Of a stretch of 9,290 bases of DNA, positions 6,083 to 9,290 are shown piece by piece. Source of the stretch: an uncultured Actinomycetes bacterium (GTDB lineage Bacteria > Actinomycetota > Actinomycetes > S36-B12); NCBI GenBank assembly GCA_903848435.1, contig CAINGG010000043.1, forward strand, positions 1-9,290, in the 5' to 3' direction. Each line of letters opens with the position of its first letter. Position 1 is the stretch's first letter. Below the pieces are notes generated by a model. That model saw only the letters and a program-made list of their open reading frames with translations. It made no database searches and was not told the DNA's origin. The position numbers and the translations under genes were made by a program.

Positions 6083-6523
6083 CTAGGCTGGGGAGATCTC
6101 GGCAACCCGCTTGCGCAGGCCCTTCAGGGCCGTGTCGACGATGACCTTCTCGGCCTTGCGCTTGATCATGCCGATCATCGGGATCTTCACGTCGACCGCC
6201 AGCCGGTAGTGCACCGTGGTGGTGTCACCGTGGGCATCCAGCAGATAGGTGCCATCCATGGCCTTGAGCATGTCGCCGGACGTCAGCGTCCAGGACACCT
6301 CTCGGTCACCGTCCCACTCGTAGACCAACTCATAGGTGTCGCGGATCGGGCCGGATTCCAGGTGGAAGCGCGCACGAAGAGGCCGACCGTCCTTCTCCTC
6401 CAGCACGGTCACCTGCGTGATGCCATCGCTCCATGACGGGTAGGCCGGCAGGTCGGCGATCACGTCCATGATGAGCGACGCGGGCGCGTCGATATCGATG
6501 CTGGACTCGGTCTGATCGGCCAT
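6083..6523 (-). CDS. SRPBCC-family protein (polyketide cyclase/dehydrase-like)
   Basis: A 146-residue START/Bet v 1-like protein. The pattern is typical: an N-terminal strand SSIDIDAPASLIMDVIADLPAYPSWSDGI (7-35), a run of antiparallel strands with ARFHLESG, DTYELVYEW, REVSWTLTSGDMLKAMDGTYLLDA and TTTVHYRLAVDV, and a long C-terminal helix MIGMIKRKAEKVIVDTALKGLRKRV (about 116-140). The fold makes a hydrophobic cavity that binds lipids or aromatic compounds; no catalytic residue is evident. From memory the sequence resembles Mycobacterium Rv2185c (TB16.3). It lies 10 bp downstream of the second SRPBCC gene on the same strand, and near acyl-CoA ligase and plsC, which fits lipid handling. ATG 6523 is 7 nt after a TAGTCT box. 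Function beyond ligand binding is not known. Confidence 0.87.
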   Translation of the reverse strand: MADQTESSIDIDAPASLIMDVIADLPAYPSWSDGITQVTVLEEKDGRPLRARFHLESGPIRDTYELVYEWDGDREVSWTLTSGDMLKAMDGTYLLDAHGDTTTVHYRLAVDVKIPMIGMIKRKAEKVIVDTALKGLRKRVAEISPA

Positions 6524-6530
6524 GGGCGAG

Positions 6531-6536
6531 AGACTA
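6531..6536 (-). promoter_or_regulatory. -10 box TAGTCT built on the upstream stop codon
   Basis: Minus-strand TAGTCT (its TAG is the stop of the upstream SRPBCC gene, 6534-6536) ends 7 nt before ATG 6523, with no Shine-Dalgarno in between. This fits a leaderless promoter, though no clear -35 is seen. Confidence 0.4.
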
Positions 6537-6944
6537 ACGGGGTTCCCCGGGCGCCCGATCGCCCTCCATCTCGTCCTTGAGGGCCCAGATCACGCGCTTC
6601 CAGGCCACGGCATGCCGTCGACGCAGGCGGTCGACCTCGCGCCGGCCCCGGGCTGACTCCGGCAGGCGACGCGGCGTCGTGCGCGACTGCGGCACGGTCG
6701 GATCGGCGCGCAGGTAGTAGTGCACGAGCACCCCGTCGCCCTGGGCCTCCAGCCAGAGCTCGCACGACCCCACGAGATCGCCCGTCACCGACCACCGCAT
6801 GCCGTCGAGGCCGCGGTCCATGAAGACGGAGAGTTCCAACCCGGGCCACCAGGCCCGCCAGCGCACGGGGTCGGCCACCACCGCCGCGATCCGGGTGCGC
6901 TCGACCACCACATAGGTCTCGTCGACCAGGTCCACGCTGGGCAT
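6534..6944 (-). CDS. SRPBCC-like protein, second copy (divergent from fadD15)
   Basis: A 136-residue protein that begins MPSVDLVDETYVVVERTRIAAVVADPVRWRAWWPGL, the usual entry of an SRPBCC domain (strand, helix, WxxWWP). Strand-like stretches LELSVFMD, GMRWSVTGDLVGSCELWLEA and GVLVHYYLRAD follow, then a basic C-terminal helix RRLPESARGRREVDRLRRRHAVAWKRVIWALKDEME. Start 6944 is preferred over longer in-frame readings because TATCCT lies 6 nt upstream and the protein then starts at the fold. Longer versions run through the fadD15 promoter and would have low-complexity ends. It resembles, from memory, Mycobacterium Rv2186c. It is followed 10 bp later by the first SRPBCC gene, so the pair may be co-transcribed. 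A lipid-binding role is an inference. Confidence 0.78.
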   Translation of the reverse strand: MPSVDLVDETYVVVERTRIAAVVADPVRWRAWWPGLELSVFMDRGLDGMRWSVTGDLVGSCELWLEAQGDGVLVHYYLRADPTVPQSRTTPRRLPESARGRREVDRLRRRHAVAWKRVIWALKDEMEGDRAPGEPR

Positions 6945-6950
6945 GAGCCG

Positions 6951-6956
6951 AGGATA
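6951..6956 (-). promoter_or_regulatory. -10 box of the second SRPBCC gene (leaderless type)
   Basis: Minus-strand TATCCT ends 6 nt before ATG 6944, with no Shine-Dalgarno before the start. No consensus -35 is visible at 17-18 bp. It fits the same pattern as four other genes in this window. Confidence 0.5.
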
Positions 6957-7009
6957 GGCCCGGAGTGCCCGAGAAAGGGGTTCTGGTAGCCACGCTCGCG
7001 CCGATCCCC

Positions 7010-7015
7010 TAGCGT
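7010..7015 (+). promoter_or_regulatory. Possible -10 box of the acyl-CoA ligase gene
   Basis: TAGCGT matches the -10 of the SDR operon exactly. It would give a transcript starting near 7022 and a leader of about 47 nt before GTG 7069. No good -35 is seen 16-19 bp upstream. The rest of the 124-bp gap between the divergent starts holds the upstream ORF at 7037-7072. Confidence 0.4.
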
Positions 7016-7018
7016 CAT

Positions 7019-7063
7019 CACAGGGAGTCTCGCCGTATGCCGGGGGGACGGGAACACAGGGAG
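7019..7063 (+). repeat. Direct repeat of CACAGGGAG in the fadD15 leader
   Basis: CACAGGGAG occurs at 7019-7027 and 7055-7063. Each copy supplies a Shine-Dalgarno-like AGGGAG: the first 9 nt before ATG 7037, the second 5 nt before GTG 7069. Confidence 0.55.
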
Positions 7064-7072
7064 ACATCGTGA
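7037..7072 (+). CDS. Possible 11-aa upstream ORF overlapping the ligase start
   Basis: ATG at 7037 opens an 11-codon ORF (MPGGREHRETS) ending in TGA 7070-7072, which overlaps the GTG start of the acyl-CoA ligase gene (GTGA). It has its own AGGGAG 9 nt upstream. The ORF, its ribosome site and its 4-nt overlap are all visible directly; expression and any role in coupling translation of the ligase are inference. The peptide is too short to compare. Confidence 0.4.
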   Translation: MPGGREHRETS

Positions 7073-8865
7073 AGACCGAGTTCAGCGTCGAGGCCATCGT
7101 GCCGCCGCCCACGTCCGGCAGCCTCGTGGACGCCATCGTCGACAACGCCACGTCGGCACCCAACCGCATCGCGCTGTCGGTCAACCGCGGCGGCGCCTGG
7201 GTAGGCGTGACCTCGCAGCAGTTCCTCGACCAGGTCAAGGCGGTCGCCAAGGGCATCATCGCCTCGGGCGTCGAGCCGGGCCAGCGGGTCGGCATCATGT
7301 CGCGGACGCGCTACGACTGGACGGTCGCCGACTACGCCATCTGGTACGCCGGTGCCACGGTCGTGCCAATCTACGAGACCTCCTCCGCCGAGCAGCTCGA
7401 CTGGATTCTCAGCGACTCCAATGCTGTCGGCGTCTTCCTCGAGAGCAACAAGAACAAGGCCGTCTTCGACGAGATCGCCGACCGCGTGCCGGACTGCACG
7501 CGCGTGTGGCTCTTCGACGACAACGCGCTCGACACGCTCGCGACCGCAGGCGCCGGAGTCTCTGACGAGGAGCTGGAGAAGCGTCGCGCGACGCTCACCC
7601 CTGACACCCTGGCCACGATCATCTACACGTCGGGCACGACGGGTCGCCCCAAGGGCTGCATGCTCACCCACGGCAACTTCATGTTCGAGGTATCCAACAT
7701 CGTGGCCGGCATGCCTGAGCTGTTCAAGGTGCAGGGCGCGTCGACGCTGCTCTTCCTGCCGCTCGCTCACGTCTTCGGCCGGATCATCCAGCTCGGCTGC
7801 GTCTACTCAGGCACCCGGCTGGGACACGCCCCGGACATCAAGAACCTGCTGCCTGATCTGCAGTCCTTCCAGCCGACCTTCCTGCTCGCGGTCCCCCGCG
7901 TCTTCGAGAAGGTCTTCAACTCCGCGCAGCAGAAGGCGACGGCCGAAGGCAAGGGCAACATCTTCAATACGGCCGCGCAGACGGCAATCGACTACTCCAA
8001 GTCGCTCGACACGGGCGGCCCAGGCTTCGGCCTCAAACTCAAGCACAAGGTGTTCGATCGCCTCGTCTACAGCAAGCTGCGCGCGGCGATGGGCGGCAAG
8101 GTGGCCTGGGCGGTGTCCGGCGGCGCGCCGCTCGGCGAGCGGCTCGGGCACTTCTTCCGCGGCATCGGCGTGACCATCCTCGAGGGATACGGCCTGACCG
8201 AGACGTCCGCCGCCACGACAGTCAACCGCCCCGGCCACATCAAGGTTGGCACCGTCGGACAGCCGTTCCCCGGCGCGAAGGTCAAGGTCGCATCCGACGG
8301 CGAACTGATGCTGGCCGGAGCGCAGATCTTCAAGGGCTACTGGAACAACCCCACCGCGACGGCCGAGGCCATCGAGGCCGACGGCTGGTTCCACTCCGGT
8401 GACATCGGCGAGATCGACGACCAGGGCTTCGTCAAGATCACCGGACGCAAGAAGGAGCTCATCGTCACGGCCGGCGGCAAGAACGTCGCGCCAGCAGTGC
8501 TCGAGGATCGCCTGCGCGGCAACTGGCTGGTCAGCCAGTGCGTGGTCGTCGGCGACGCTCAGCCCTTCATCGCCGCCCTGGTCACCATCGACCCCGAGTC
8601 GTTCCCCGGCTGGCTGAAGCAGAAGGGCAAGCCGGCTGACACGACCGTCGCCAGCATGGTCAATGACCCAGACCTGCGCGCCGAGGTTCAGTCGGCCGTC
8701 GACGAGGCCAACAAGGCCGTCTCCAATGCCGAGGCCATCAAGAAGTTCACTATCCTGCCCGTGGACTGGACGGAGGAGGGCGGCCAGCTCACCCCGTCGA
8801 TGAAGATCAAGCGCAATGTCGTCATGAAGGAGTACGCATCCGAGATCGACGCGCTGTACGCGTGA
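7069..8865 (+). CDS. fadD15: Long-chain fatty-acid--CoA ligase (FadD15-like)
   Basis: A 598-residue AMP-forming acyl-CoA synthetase. The phosphate loop TSGTTGRPKG lies at 187-196, GYGLTETSA at 373-381, the adenylate Asp445 in HSGDIG, the hinge segment GRKKELIVTAGGKN, and the C-terminal catalytic Lys579 in TPSMKIKRN. These enzymes activate fatty acids with ATP and CoA, at the membrane face or cytoplasm, for beta-oxidation or lipid building. The length and the insertions after ERV/VPRVFEKVF fit the long-chain group (FACL). Start GTG 7069 has AGGGAG 5 nt upstream and overlaps the small ORF in front. The gene stands divergent from the SRPBCC pair, as in Mycobacterium fadD15 (Rv2187), on which the symbol is based. 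Its stop overlaps the start of the membrane-protein gene downstream. The enzyme class is firm; chain-length choice is not provable here. Confidence 0.93.
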   Translation: MKTEFSVEAIVPPPTSGSLVDAIVDNATSAPNRIALSVNRGGAWVGVTSQQFLDQVKAVAKGIIASGVEPGQRVGIMSRTRYDWTVADYAIWYAGATVVPIYETSSAEQLDWILSDSNAVGVFLESNKNKAVFDEIADRVPDCTRVWLFDDNALDTLATAGAGVSDEELEKRRATLTPDTLATIIYTSGTTGRPKGCMLTHGNFMFEVSNIVAGMPELFKVQGASTLLFLPLAHVFGRIIQLGCVYSGTRLGHAPDIKNLLPDLQSFQPTFLLAVPRVFEKVFNSAQQKATAEGKGNIFNTAAQTAIDYSKSLDTGGPGFGLKLKHKVFDRLVYSKLRAAMGGKVAWAVSGGAPLGERLGHFFRGIGVTILEGYGLTETSAATTVNRPGHIKVGTVGQPFPGAKVKVASDGELMLAGAQIFKGYWNNPTATAEAIEADGWFHSGDIGEIDDQGFVKITGRKKELIVTAGGKNVAPAVLEDRLRGNWLVSQCVVVGDAQPFIAALVTIDPESFPGWLKQKGKPADTTVASMVNDPDLRAEVQSAVDEANKAVSNAEAIKKFTILPVDWTEEGGQLTPSMKIKRNVVMKEYASEIDALYA

Positions 8866-9290
8866 GCGAGGCCCTGGCCTCGCGTCGCGCCCGTGAGGGC
8901 GTGGCGCGAGGCCTCGGCTTTGTTGCGGTCTTTGCGCTCGCGGTCGTGACGGGCGACCTCGGCAAGTCGACCTCGCAGATCGCCTGGGTGGCCGCCATCG
9001 CGGTCGCTGCCACGCTGGCGAGCTTCATCCGCCGTCCGGTCTGGGCACGGTTCGCCATTCCCCTCGCGGAGGCCGGAGCCGCAGCCCTCATCGTCATCAC
9101 GGCCATGCCGGGCGATCGCCCGTCGATCGTCTACCTCGTCGTCCCGCCGATCACGGCGGCACTGACCATGGGCGTCCCCGGCGTGACCGCCGGCATCGCG
9201 CTCGAGATCTTAATCCTGGTCGTCGGGACGGTCGTCCGGCGCAGCGAGTCTTTGCCCATCGGCCTGGTCGATCTCATCGTCGCGATCGCC
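8862..9290 (+). CDS. Multi-spanning membrane protein, N-terminal part (possible sensor kinase); runs off window
   Basis: An open frame from GTG 8862 to the last base, 143 codons without a stop. After a basic N-terminus (SRRAREGVARG) it has hydrophobic segments at about 18-31, 38-56, 64-82, 88-108, 110-125 and 131-143, so it is a polytopic membrane protein. No catalytic motif is in view. In related actinobacteria the membrane region of a sensor histidine kinase can look like this and kinases occur near fadD loci, but that is only a suggestion. GTG 8862 overlaps the ligase stop (GTGA); GTG 8901 or GTG 8946 are alternative starts, the latter losing much of the first membrane segment. A TTA leucine codon, rare in such GC-rich genes, lies at 9210-9212. 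Confidence 0.7.
   Translation, partial: MSEALASRRAREGVARGLGFVAVFALAVVTGDLGKSTSQIAWVAAIAVAATLASFIRRPVWARFAIPLAEAGAAALIVITAMPGDRPSIVYLVVPPITAALTMGVPGVTAGIALEILILVVGTVVRRSESLPIGLVDLIVAIA
8876..8913 (+). terminator. 17-bp hairpin with GTGA loop, just after fadD15
   Basis: Arms 8876-8892 (GGCCTCGCGTCGCGCCC) and 8897-8913 (GGGCGTGGCGCGAGGCC) pair over 17 bp with only two G-U pairs (8887/8902, 8885/8904). The GTGA loop is of the GNRA class. It begins 10 nt after the fadD15 stop and is followed by T-rich but not continuous sequence (GGCTTTGTTG). It may be an intrinsic terminator or attenuator, although it lies inside the predicted start region of the next gene. Confidence 0.55.

Noticed and set aside
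6538..6549. Inverted repeat CGGGG-TT-CCCCG near the SRPBCC start as an operator
   Set aside because: Only 5-bp arms in GC-rich coding sequence; expected by chance.
6534..7298. Longer 254-residue reading of the second SRPBCC gene
   Set aside because: It would run antisense through the start of the acyl-CoA ligase gene and its upstream region; the added N-terminus is not SRPBCC-like, and ATG 6944 has a well placed -10 box.
1..9290. Mobile element, CRISPR, tRNA or rRNA gene
   Set aside because: No transposase or integrase, no spaced repeat array, no target-site duplication and no cloverleaf-like sequence was seen on either strand.

Overview
The window is GC-rich, densely coded, and reads as a chromosomal segment of an actinobacterium. 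The grounds are uniformly high GC, GTG starts, several genes with a TANNNT -10 box only 6-7 nt before the start codon (leaderless style), and a gene set around plsC, two SRPBCC proteins and a FadD15-type acyl-CoA ligase that resembles, from memory, the Mycobacterium Rv2182c-Rv2187 neighbourhood. I see no mobile element, CRISPR array, tRNA or rRNA gene. The sequence is too limited to name a genus.

Region 1 (2-322) is the C-terminal end of a glycerol kinase, whose start lies outside the window. Region 2 (about 331-3839) is a tight four-gene operon: SDR oxidoreductase, GntR/FCD regulator, flavin-containing monooxygenase, second SDR. Every junction overlaps by 4-8 nt. It is preceded by a perfect 16-bp inverted repeat of GntR/FadR type that covers a consensus TTGACA -35. 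A -10 box 17 bp downstream places transcription initiation at or next to the GTG start. The simplest reading is an autoregulated, inducible oxidation module (alcohol/ketone redox plus flavin oxygenation) whose substrate cannot be told from sequence.

Region 3 (3842-6944) holds lipid and envelope-type genes on both strands: plsC (minus), a serine esterase/lipase (plus), an unrecognised membrane-anchored protein (plus) and two SRPBCC-fold proteins (minus). Intergenic gaps are 2-52 bp, and two putative -10 boxes are built on the TAG stop codon of the preceding gene. Region 4 (7010-9290) is a long-chain acyl-CoA ligase with a 124-bp upstream region. That region holds a possible promoter and an 11-codon upstream ORF that overlaps the ligase start by 4 nt. 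It is followed by an overlapping multi-spanning membrane protein, cut by the window end, whose first codons contain a 17-bp hairpin.

Together, regions 1, 3 and 4 suggest glycerol and fatty-acid activation, acyl transfer and ester hydrolysis, with the SDR/FMO operon as an accessory catabolic unit lying between them. The most interesting signals are regulatory: the operator-promoter at 331-365, the recurrent leaderless promoter pattern, the upstream ORF at 7037 and the hairpin at 8876.
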